Source: DAIDJM01 sp964250215 (GTDB lineage: Bacteria > Pseudomonadota > Alphaproteobacteria > Acetobacterales > Acetobacteraceae). From it: a stretch of DNA of 9,180 nucleotides. Within the stretch, counting starts at the first letter, position 1. Every line of letters starts with the position of its first letter. The stretch spans positions 1 through 9,180 of the forward strand of contig CAXUEX010000114.1 of the NCBI GenBank assembly GCA_964250215.1. The letters run 5' to 3'. Position numbers and translations under genes: made by a program. Shown piece after piece: positions 1 through 5,289 of the stretch. The notes under the pieces were generated by a model that made no database searches, was not told where the DNA came from, and worked only from the letters and a program-made list of their open reading frames with translations.

Positions 1-418
1 GCCCGGGCGAGAGCCAGGCATCGAGCGAGATCGGCCCCGGCCCCAGCACCCCAATCGCCGCCAGCAGCGCGATCCAGCTTGTATCCAGGGCCGCCGTTTG
101 CCCCGGCGCGCGCAGCAGCAACACCTGCAGCAGCATGGCCAGCGCCGCCGGCCGCGCCGCCAAACCCAGCGCCAGCAGCACCGGGCATAGCGCCCCCACC
201 GCCGCGCCCGGCCCGCTCGCGGCAAGCTGCGCCAGAAGCCCGGCCCACCCGCCGGCATGCAGCGGCGCCGTCAGCACCTGGCCGGCCATCGCCATCGTCA
301 CATGCAGGGCCAGAAACGCCGCCGCCAGCCACAGCCGCGCCCCCAGCAGCACGCAAGGCGCGCCGAACTCGGTCGCGGCAGCCGCGATCCGCGCCACCCT
401 GGCGATCCCTGCGCGCAT
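1..418 (-). CDS. DoxX-like integral membrane protein, C-terminus cut by window edge
   Basis: The frame is open from ATG at 418 to the window edge (139 codons, no stop), so only the N-terminal part is present. A GGAGG lies 4 bases before the ATG. Three hydrophobic stretches are visible: about residues 21-46 (starting PCVLLGARLWLAAAFLALH), 72-103 and 113-130. The R-L-W in the first helix, the LGLAARPAAL turn in the second and the GPGPISLDAWL ending of the third resemble DoxX-family four-helix membrane proteins, which are often linked to quinone or thiol redox functions. This is pattern resemblance only and no catalytic residue can be cited. The basic N-terminus (R2, R7, R10) suggests a cytoplasmic N-terminus. 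It is divergent from the gene at 554 and shares a 135-bp intergenic region with it. Other small polytopic membrane families remain possible. Confidence 0.6.
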   Translation of the reverse strand, partial: MRAGIARVARIAAAATEFGAPCVLLGARLWLAAAFLALHVTMAMAGQVLTAPLHAGGWAGLLAQLAASGPGAAVGALCPVLLALGLAARPAALAMLLQVLLLRAPGQTAALDTSWIALLAAIGVLGPGPISLDAWLSPG

Positions 419-489
419 CCAGCCTCCGCGTCCCCGGCATCTTCGCCGCCGCAACGCAGGCCGTTACCGATTGTTGGACAAACCCCGGT

Positions 490-512
490 GTTTCAGGCTA
501 TGGTTGTGAAAC
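490..512. promoter_or_regulatory. Inverted repeat in divergent intergenic region, possible operator
   Basis: GTTTCA (490-495) and TGAAAC (507-512) form a perfect 6-bp dyad with an 11-base spacer. It lies between the divergent DoxX-like gene (start 418) and the GloVer gene (start 554). A possible -10 for the rightward gene, TACAAT (523-528), lies just downstream, so a bound protein could affect that promoter. The arms are short enough to arise by chance, and no regulator gene is visible nearby. Confidence 0.25.
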
Positions 513-553
513 AGCACCATGATACAATCACAGGTGCTGGCGGAGGTCATGCC

Positions 554-1639
554 ATGCTGCGTGCTCTTGCCATCTGCGTCGCGCTCGCGCCGACGGCCGC
601 TTCGGCTTCCGGCTTCTCGGTCATCGCCAGCGTCCCTGGCGGCCCGCAGATCGGCGCCGTGCGCGGCGGCACGCTGTATGGCACGGTGGCTTACAACGGC
701 GCCGGGCAGCTCTTCCGGCTCTCCACCTCCGGCAAAGCCTACACGCTGCTGCACGATTTCGCCGCCGCCACCGATGGCAGCGCGCCGAACGCCCGCCTCG
801 CGTTCGATCCCCAAGGCAACCTGTTCGGCACCGCGAGCGGCGGCGGCGCCTATGGCGGCGGCACGCTGTGGGAGTATTCCGCTGCCGGAAGCTTCACCGC
901 GCCGCACGCCTTCGGCAATGGCAATGACGGCGCCGTGCCCATGCAGGGTCCCACCGCCGGACCCCGGCGCACCATCCTGGGCACCACGGGCGAGGGCGCG
1001 ATCGGCGGCAGCGGCAACATCTTCTCGCTGCACGCCGGCCAATACAACGTGCTCTACGAATTCATGAGCGGCGCCGACGGCCATTGCCCGTTCTCCGGCC
1101 TGGCGGTAGGGCCGGGCGGCGCGCTATACGGCACCGCGGTGGGCGTGGGGTTCGGCGGCAATCCGAACGGCTCCGTGTGGCAATACACGGCCGCCGGCGG
1201 CCTCAAGACGCTGTATGTGTTCCGGGACAGCAACGATGGCGAATGGCCCGACCAGGCGCCCGTCGTGGATGCCGCCGGCAATCTCTACGGCACCACGCAT
1301 GTGCAGAACGGCAGCAATTTCGCCGGCGCCATCTGGATGATCACCGCCGCCGGGCAGTTCTCGGTGCTGCACGGCTTCGATGGCGCCACCGATGGCTCCG
1401 GGCCGAATAGCCCCCTGCTGATCGGCCAGAACGGCACGCTGTATGGCACCACCGCCTATGGTGGGACTTATGGCTACGGAACCGTGTACAGCATTACGCC
1501 GGCGGGCAACTTTACGGTGATCCACGCCTTCGCCGCCGGAGCCGATGGCGCGCAGCCCACCGGCAATCTGGTGCAGACGCACAACGGCACCATCTACGGT
1601 GGCACGGCCTACGGCCCCGTGTTCAAGATCGTTCCGTAA
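554..1639 (+). CDS. Exported GloVer-type tandem-repeat protein (seven repeats)
   Basis: The 361-residue protein starts at ATG 554, 6 bases after GGAGGT (542-547). Longer in-frame extensions lack this site and would bury the signal peptide. Residues 1-18 form a signal peptide (MLRALAICVALAPTAASA, likely cleavage after ASA), so it is exported. The rest is about seven repeats of 49-53 residues. Each has a [LI]-[YFL]-G-T-like strand (positions 41, 90, 141, 191, 244, 296, 347), and a DG turn (for example DFAAATDG, FMSGADG, FAAGADG) lies between successive motifs. This matches the repeat of the choice-of-anchor GloVer family (TIGR03803 type). Seven regular units suggest a seven-bladed beta-propeller, which is inference. 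No sorting signal or anchor is seen at the C-terminus, which ends GPVFKIVP inside the last blade. Substrate and function are unknown. Its last 17 bases overlap the end of the convergent gluconokinase gene. Confidence 0.88.
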   Translation: MLRALAICVALAPTAASASGFSVIASVPGGPQIGAVRGGTLYGTVAYNGAGQLFRLSTSGKAYTLLHDFAAATDGSAPNARLAFDPQGNLFGTASGGGAYGGGTLWEYSAAGSFTAPHAFGNGNDGAVPMQGPTAGPRRTILGTTGEGAIGGSGNIFSLHAGQYNVLYEFMSGADGHCPFSGLAVGPGGALYGTAVGVGFGGNPNGSVWQYTAAGGLKTLYVFRDSNDGEWPDQAPVVDAAGNLYGTTHVQNGSNFAGAIWMITAAGQFSVLHGFDGATDGSGPNSPLLIGQNGTLYGTTAYGGTYGYGTVYSITPAGNFTVIHAFAAGADGAQPTGNLVQTHNGTIYGGTAYGPVFKIVP

Positions 1640-2150
1640 CCGGGAGAGCTTCGCCGATCGCGGTCAGCGCGTTGCGCAGCGAATCCGGCAATGCGCCATC
1701 CATCCGCACCACGATCGGCCGCTCCGCCGCATCCGGCCGCTCCAGCGTCGCAAGCTGGCTGTCCAGCAGCAAAGCCGGCATGAAATGCCCCGCGCGATGC
1801 CTCATCCGCTCGGCCAGCACAGCCGCACCGGCCTCCAGATACAGCAGCCGCACAGGCTCCCGCCCGGCCACGAGGTAATCCCGGTAGTTCCGCCTCAGCG
1901 CCGAACACGTGATCAGGCCGCAGCGCCCGGCCGCGAGTTCCGCATCGATCCACGCCTTCACGCGCGCCAGCCACGGCGCCCGGTCCGCATCCGCCAGCGC
2001 CCGCCCGGCCGCCATCTTGCGCAAGTTCTCCGGCGGATGCAGCGCATCGCCTTCCTGGAAATCCCAGCCGAATTTCGCGGCGAGTGCCTGCGCCAGCGTC
2101 GTCTTGCCCACGCCGCTCACGCCCATCACGATGAGCACAGAGGCGCCCAT
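1623..2150 (-). CDS. gntK: Gluconokinase (ATP:D-gluconate 6-phosphotransferase)
   Basis: This enzyme (EC 2.7.1.12) phosphorylates gluconate to 6-phosphogluconate, feeding the pentose phosphate and Entner-Doudoroff routes in the cytoplasm. The 175-residue product has the usual family length and motifs in order: P-loop GVSGVGKT (10-17), EGDALHPPENLRKMAAG (33-49), the D-x-DRAPWL segment (54-61), CSALRRNYRDYL (82-93) and GHFMPALLLDSQLATLE (121-137). ATG at 2150 is chosen. An upstream TTG at 2162 would add only four residues, and neither start has a clear Shine-Dalgarno sequence. The gene starts 25 bases after sspB on the same strand, so it probably depends on upstream transcription through ssrA-sspB. 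No gluconate transporter or GntR regulator lies next to it. Its 3' end overlaps the convergent GloVer gene. Confidence 0.93.
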   Translation of the reverse strand: MGASVLIVMGVSGVGKTTLAQALAAKFGWDFQEGDALHPPENLRKMAAGRALADADRAPWLARVKAWIDAELAAGRCGLITCSALRRNYRDYLVAGREPVRLLYLEAGAAVLAERMRHRAGHFMPALLLDSQLATLERPDAAERPIVVRMDGALPDSLRNALTAIGEALPVTERS

Positions 2151-2175
2151 ACGCGGGTTCAATATACCAACAAAT

Positions 2176-2661
2176 TCACTCTTTCTTTTTCCGGAACGCC
2201 GCCAAGCTCACCACCTGCTGCGGCTCCCCTGGCTCGGCCGGCGGCGCAACTTCCTCAGGAGGCGCCTCCGGTGCGTTCACACGGAAGCGCAAGCCATACT
2301 GCACATGCGGATCCACGAAGGCCGAAATCGCCTCCAGCGGGATCAGCAGCGGCGACGAAACGCCACCGAAGGAAAGCGTCACCGCCACCGTGCCAGCCGC
2401 CTCGTCCACGGTCAGCCCATGGAACTGGTGCTGCAGCACCACCGTCATCTCGTGCGGATATTTCTCGGCAATGCGCTTCGGCACCGAAACGCCCGGGAAA
2501 TCGGTCCGGAAAGTGATGTAGAAGTGATGTTCCCCCGGCAGCCCCTCCACCGCCGCGTGCTGCAACGCCCGCACCACCACCTGGCGCAGCGCCGTCTCCA
2601 TCCACTGATCGTAGGGAAGCAGACTGTCCGGCACGTTCGCCGGCGCCTGATCGTCTTCCAT
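2176..2661 (-). CDS. sspB: SspB-family ClpXP adaptor (alphaproteobacterial type)
   Basis: SspB tethers ssrA-tagged, ribosome-rescued polypeptides to the ClpXP protease. The 161-residue product has the folded tag-binding domain over about residues 13-130 (LLPYDQWMETALRQVV, HHFYITFRTDFPGV, MTVVLQHQFHGL, VAVTLSFGG, LLIPLEAISAFVDP, YGLRF). An Ala/Pro/Glu-rich linker (130-149) follows, then the C-terminal VVSLAAFRKKK, which fits the short motif that docks on the ClpX N-domain. ATG at 2661 is chosen because the protein then begins just before the conserved domain; a TTG at 2727 would add 22 uncharacteristic residues. No strong Shine-Dalgarno is visible. The gene lies 76 bases downstream of the tmRNA coding piece on the same strand, so tag and adaptor may share transcription. 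Gluconokinase follows after 25 bases. Confidence 0.92.
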   Translation of the reverse strand: MEDDQAPANVPDSLLPYDQWMETALRQVVVRALQHAAVEGLPGEHHFYITFRTDFPGVSVPKRIAEKYPHEMTVVLQHQFHGLTVDEAAGTVAVTLSFGGVSSPLLIPLEAISAFVDPHVQYGLRFRVNAPEAPPEEVAPPAEPGEPQQVVSLAAFRKKKE

Positions 2662-2737
2662 GGCCGCCCCGCATCTCCGCCGCAAATCTGCGCGCCCGCT
2701 TGCCCGCTGACAACAGGCAACTGCCAACTGAACGGAG

Positions 2738-2999
2738 TGGGGGGCATTCTGTTGCCCGGGGCCCCCCTAACCGCGCGTGTCACAGCTTACGCTGCGATCG
2801 CGAGTGCCTCGAAGTTATCGTTAGCACTTGTGTGTTGACCCGATAACGGCGGTATCATGCCGGGCAAAAGGCAGGTCTTTACTGCGCGTGTCGAGCCTGT
2901 GTCGCCCCCCTGCCCCGGGAAATCCCGGGATGGTGGAGGCGCCGGGCACTGCCCCCGGGTCCACAACGCTTATTCCACATACCGTTTATCGCCATAGCC
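2738..2999 (-). ncRNA. ssrA: tmRNA, circularly permuted two-piece gene (tag ANDNFEALAIAA)
   Basis: tmRNA rescues stalled ribosomes and adds a degradation tag. Reading the minus strand, the acceptor piece comes first (about 2999 to 2931). It holds a T-arm-like stem CCGGG/CCCGG (2958-2954 with 2946-2942) with 7-base loop GGCAGTG, then CGCCTCC and ACCA, ending at 2931. A spacer of about 21 bases with a CCCGGG-ATTT-CCCGGG hairpin is probably removed. The coding piece starts near 2909 with GGGGGCG, which pairs with CGCCTCC over 7 bp (one G-U), followed by a GGCTCGAC D-arm-like segment. CACGCGC (2890-2884) can pair with GCGTTGTG (2969-2962) around an internal loop, a P2-like helix. The tag frame runs 2825-2787: A-N-D-N-F-E-A-L-A-I-A-A then TAA. 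The coding piece ends near a GGGGGGC/GCCCCCC stem (2767-2761 with 2745-2739). Outer ends are approximate. Confidence 0.93.
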
Positions 3000-3023
3000 G
3001 ACAGGCAAGCCCGCGGCCCGCCA

Positions 3024-3052
3024 GAAGTAATCCCGCCGGCCGCCGATATCAA
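3024..3052 (-). promoter_or_regulatory. Candidate promoter of ssrA
   Basis: On the minus strand TTGATA (3052-3047) is followed after 16-17 bases by TTACTT/TACTTC (3030-3024). That predicts a start near 3017, shortly before the tmRNA acceptor piece. The -35 is good but the -10 is weak, so this is a tentative call based mainly on position. Confidence 0.3.
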
Positions 3053-3100
3053 GCGCGCCGCGCTCGGCCGGAATCGAGGCCGGTGCTACAGGAACCGGCA

Positions 3101-4036
3101 ATGCCCCTCAGCCCAGACCACCAAGCCGAGATCGAAGCCCAGCGCCGCGCCTCGGCCGAAACCCGCCGCGCCACCGTGCCGGCGCTGGAAGCCATGCTGT
3201 TCCAGCCGATCCCCTGCCTGGATCACGGCTTCCTGCGCGTCGTCGATTACATGGGCGACGACGCCGCCATCGTGCAGGCCGCGCGGGTCAGCTACGGCCG
3301 CGGCACCCGCCGCGTGTCCGAGGATGCCGGGCTGATCCGCTACCTGATGCGGCACCGCCACAGCACGCCGTTCGAAATGTGCGAAATCAAGTTCCACGTG
3401 AAGCTGCCCATCTTCGTGGCGCGCCAGTGGATCCGCCACCGCACCGCCAACGTGAACGAATACTCCGCGCGCTACTCGGTGCTCGATCGAGAGTTCTACG
3501 TGCCGGCACCGGAACATCTGGCAGCGCAATCCAACAGCAACCGCCAGGGCCGCGGCGAGGTGCTGCAGGGCGAGGAAGCCGAAGACATCCTGCGGCTGTT
3601 GCGCGACGATGCCGAGCGCTGCCACGAAAATTACGAGCGGATGCTCAACGAACCGCCGCGCGACCCCGCCCGCCAGGGCCTAACCCGCGAACTCGCGCGC
3701 ATCAACCTCACGCTGGCCACCTACACCCAGTGGTACTGGAAGACCGACCTGCACAACCTGCTGCAATTCTGCGCATTGCGGGCCGATGCGCACGCGCAAT
3801 ATGAAATCCGGGTCTATGCCGAAGCCATGCTGGACATCTTGCGCGCCTGGGTGCCGGCCACGTTCGGCGCGTTCCGCGATTACCGGTTGGGCGCCTTCAC
3901 GCTCTCGGCGGGCATGATGGCGGTGCTGCGTCGCCGGCTGGCCGGAGAAACCGTCGATCCATCCGAAAGCGGCTTGTCGAAACGCGAGTGGACGGAGTTG
4001 GAGCAGGCGCTCGCCCCGCTCGCTGCCGACCGCTAG
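3101..4036 (+). CDS. thyX: Flavin-dependent thymidylate synthase ThyX
   Basis: ThyX (EC 2.1.1.148) makes dTMP from dUMP using methylene-tetrahydrofolate, FAD and NADPH, replacing ThyA. The 311-residue protein carries the diagnostic R-H-R-x4-N-E-x-S-x-R-Y-S motif as RHRTANVNEYSARYS (112-126). Other family features are RHRHSTPFE (84-92), QSNSNRQG (143-150) and a C-terminal dUMP-binding segment with LRADAHAQYEIR. ATG at 3101 is chosen: AGGA (3090-3093) lies 7 bases before it, and the frame remaining open further upstream runs into the opposite-strand tmRNA gene. The conserved domain begins near residue 42, so residues 1-30 are a polar extension. It is divergent from ssrA. The stop codon TAG (4034-4036) lies within the first CTAGAGC palindromic element. 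Confidence 0.96.
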   Translation: MPLSPDHQAEIEAQRRASAETRRATVPALEAMLFQPIPCLDHGFLRVVDYMGDDAAIVQAARVSYGRGTRRVSEDAGLIRYLMRHRHSTPFEMCEIKFHVKLPIFVARQWIRHRTANVNEYSARYSVLDREFYVPAPEHLAAQSNSNRQGRGEVLQGEEAEDILRLLRDDAERCHENYERMLNEPPRDPARQGLTRELARINLTLATYTQWYWKTDLHNLLQFCALRADAHAQYEIRVYAEAMLDILRAWVPATFGAFRDYRLGAFTLSAGMMAVLRRRLAGETVDPSESGLSKREWTELEQALAPLAADR

Positions 4037-4081
4037 AGCAACATCGGCACACACGGCGTCAGCGCGCCGATGAAGTTGCTC
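4033..4081. repeat. Imperfect palindrome 1 after thyX, starting CTAGAGC
   Basis: GAGCAAC-ATCGGC (4036-4048) pairs with GCCGAT-gaa-GTTGCTC (4066-4081): 7 and 6 bp separated by a 3-base bulge, with a 17-base loop. It begins with CTAGAGC (4033-4039), the same word that starts the next element. There is no T-run, so it is not a classic intrinsic terminator, though it could slow transcription or protect the thyX mRNA 3' end. The thyX stop codon is inside it. Confidence 0.65.
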
Positions 4082-4095
4082 GTCAAAACAAAGAG

Positions 4096-4149
4096 CTAGA
4101 GCGTGACCGGCACCGATGTCCGATTCAATCAGAACCGGTCACGCTCTAG
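4096..4149. repeat. 15-bp perfect inverted repeat element, CTAGAGCGTGACCGG arms
   Basis: CTAGAGCGTGACCGG (4096-4110) and its exact reverse complement (4135-4149) flank a 24-base middle. CTAGAGC occurs again at 4146. The shape, a short palindrome with CTAG ends in an intergenic gap, resembles dispersed palindromic repeats of alphaproteobacterial genomes. Copy number cannot be judged from one window. It lies 11 bases from the stop of the convergent gene at 4161, so a terminator-like role at the convergent ends is also possible. No T-run is present. Confidence 0.75.
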
Positions 4150-4160
4150 AGCGGAGACAT

Positions 4161-4430
4161 TCAGGGCAGCGCGGGTTGAAGTTCGCCCGAAGCGGCCGGC
4201 AGCTTGCGTCCCGCGGCTTGCCGCACGGCCCCGTTCCGCACAAACCGGCGCAGCAGCGCGCCCAGATACAAGGCCGCCGGCGCCGCATACACCGCCACCA
4301 TCCAGCGCAGATCAAGGTCGGCGCTGCCCAGCACCACCGCCGTCAACCCGACATAGTAGAGAAACCCCGCCACAAACGCGTTCCACCCGAAGCCGAACGC
4401 CCGCCCGAACCGCCGCATTGCCGTCTCCAT
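4161..4430 (-). CDS. Small two-helix membrane protein of unknown function
   Basis: I do not recognise a family. The 89-residue frame starts at ATG 4430; an in-frame stop lies eight codons upstream, so there is little room for another start, and no good Shine-Dalgarno is seen. Two hydrophobic segments are predicted, about 14-36 (FGWNAFVAGFLYYVGLTAVV) and 42-62 (WMVAVYAAPAALYLGAL), joined by a short acidic turn (SADLDLR). Both ends are basic (R6, R7, R10; R61, R62, R65, R70, R75, K76), so by the positive-inside rule both face the cytoplasm. The tail from about 64 is polar. It lies 99 bases behind the minus-strand gene ending at 4530 and may share its transcript. Hydrophobicity pattern and charge bias support a real gene, but homology has not been checked. 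Confidence 0.6.
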   Translation of the reverse strand: METAMRRFGRAFGFGWNAFVAGFLYYVGLTAVVLGSADLDLRWMVAVYAAPAALYLGALLRRFVRNGAVRQAAGRKLPAASGELQPALP

Positions 4431-4529
4431 CTCGAACGGCGAGATGGGCGGTCAGTCAGCCGATAATAAGCCGCGTTATTGAATTGCAGACCAACGCGCC
4501 GCGCATGACCACGCGGTCACCTCGCGGGA

Positions 4530-5141
4530 TCAGCCGCCGCTGCGGATCGCCTGCTGGATGGCGTTCTGCGCCGCGGCGGCGTCGTTCCGCCCCAGCGCCT
4601 GCAAAGCCTGGTCCACGGCCTGCACGCGCGGATCTTGGTCCGGCTGCCCCGCCGCGCTCACCGGCGTGCTGCGATCCAGCAGCCGGGTTTCCGCCATCTC
4701 CAGCGCCTGTTGCGCCTCCCCGGTGCGGTTTTGCCGCAGCGCCGCGGACGCCGCGAGAAGATAGCCTTCTGGACCGGCATCCGGGCCCAAATTCGGCGAT
4801 TGCAGGTGTGGCGCAATGGCCGAGCCGGTATCGGCGCCGCCGAGATTGCTCGCGTGGTTCGATGCCGGGCCGCTCAAGCCGGTGCCCGGCTCATGCGCCC
4901 AATGGCCGCCGGTATCATCGGCAGCCCCCGGATCGCCCGCGCCTGCTGGCGAGGCCAGGCGTTGGTGCCAGTAGTCATGCAGCGCTGGCGGCGGAACTGG
5001 CGCGGCCGGCATCGCAGCTTCGGGCGGCGCGGCCATGTCCGGCGGCAGCGGTTGCGCATACGGTTGCGCCAGTCCCGGCGGCCCCCAGCTCAACCCGCAC
5101 AGCGCCACGCTTAGGACGAGCCCAGAGTGCGGAACACGCAT
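4530..5141 (-). CDS. Exported Ala/Pro-rich protein with two C-terminal helical segments, function unknown
   Basis: The 203-residue protein starts at ATG 5141, with GGAGG six bases upstream (5152-5148). This start puts a signal peptide at the N-terminus (MRVPHSGLVLSVALCGLS, likely cleavage after GPPGLA near 25). Cys15 is not in a proper lipobox, so it is probably not a lipoprotein. Residues 26-55 are Pro/Ala-rich and 60-122 are Gly/Ala/Asp-rich, probably disordered. The C-terminus has two Ala/Gln-rich segments likely to be helical: about 126-158 (LAASAALRQNRTGEAQQALE, then MAETRLLDRST) and 171-202 (AVDQALQALGRNDAAAAQNA). They share an A-L-x2-G/N-R-x-x-A pattern that looks TPR-like. A periplasmic location is inferred. 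It is divergent from rpe across a 148-bp intergenic region. The specific function is unknown. Confidence 0.78.
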   Translation of the reverse strand: MRVPHSGLVLSVALCGLSWGPPGLAQPYAQPLPPDMAAPPEAAMPAAPVPPPALHDYWHQRLASPAGAGDPGAADDTGGHWAHEPGTGLSGPASNHASNLGGADTGSAIAPHLQSPNLGPDAGPEGYLLAASAALRQNRTGEAQQALEMAETRLLDRSTPVSAAGQPDQDPRVQAVDQALQALGRNDAAAAQNAIQQAIRSGG

Positions 5142-5168
5142 TCGAAACCTCCATTCACGCCATATAAA
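5141..5168 (+). promoter_or_regulatory. Candidate promoter for rpe
   Basis: TATAAA (5163-5168) is the most AT-rich spot in this intergenic region. It is preceded by TTCGAA (5141-5146) with a 16-base spacer, a poor match to a -35. A start near 5175 would put the 13-bp hairpin at the very 5' end of the rpe transcript. The reverse complement (TTTATA) could equally serve the minus-strand gene. Confidence 0.25.
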
Positions 5169-5180
5169 CGACGCCTGCGC

Positions 5181-5214
5181 CCTGCCGCCGGCAACGATGG
5201 CTGCCGGCGGCAGG
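5181..5214. promoter_or_regulatory. Strong 13-bp hairpin between divergent genes, upstream of rpe
   Basis: CCTGCCGCCGGCA (5181-5193) and TGCCGGCGGCAGG (5202-5214) are perfect inverted copies with an 8-base loop (ACGATGGC). All 13 pairs are Watson-Crick and mostly G-C. It is 75 bases before the rpe start codon and 40 bases before the start of the divergent gene. There is no T-run on either side. It may be a leader structure in one of the two mRNAs, a protein-binding dyad, or a dispersed palindromic repeat. Confidence 0.55.
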
Positions 5215-5289
5215 TTGCCTCGCTGGACAGCGGCAAGCCAGCCGCGTTCAACTGCGCCGGCAGACGCGTATGGCCCGAGGAGAGATAGC

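Noticed and set aside
79..522. Plus-strand open frames over the first 500 bases
   Set aside because: Pro/Ala/Arg-rich products mirror the minus-strand DoxX-like gene, which has hydrophobic helices and a good ribosome binding site.
2662..2727. Longer SspB start at TTG 2727
   Set aside because: It adds 22 Arg/Cys/Ala residues not typical of SspB, and ATG 2661 starts just before the conserved domain.
2739..2767. GGGGGGC/GCCCCCC stem as a rho-independent terminator of the tmRNA gene
   Set aside because: No T-run follows on the minus strand. It is better explained as a structure at the 3' end of the tmRNA coding piece.
2828..3100. N-terminal extension of thyX by 91 codons
   Set aside because: The extension runs over the opposite-strand tmRNA gene and has no family similarity. 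ATG 3101 has a well-spaced AGGA.
4103..5167. A 354-codon plus-strand open frame over the two unknown minus-strand genes
   Set aside because: Its product is Pro/Arg/Ser-rich without domains, while the minus-strand frames have a signal peptide or membrane helices and, for one, a clear GGAGG site.
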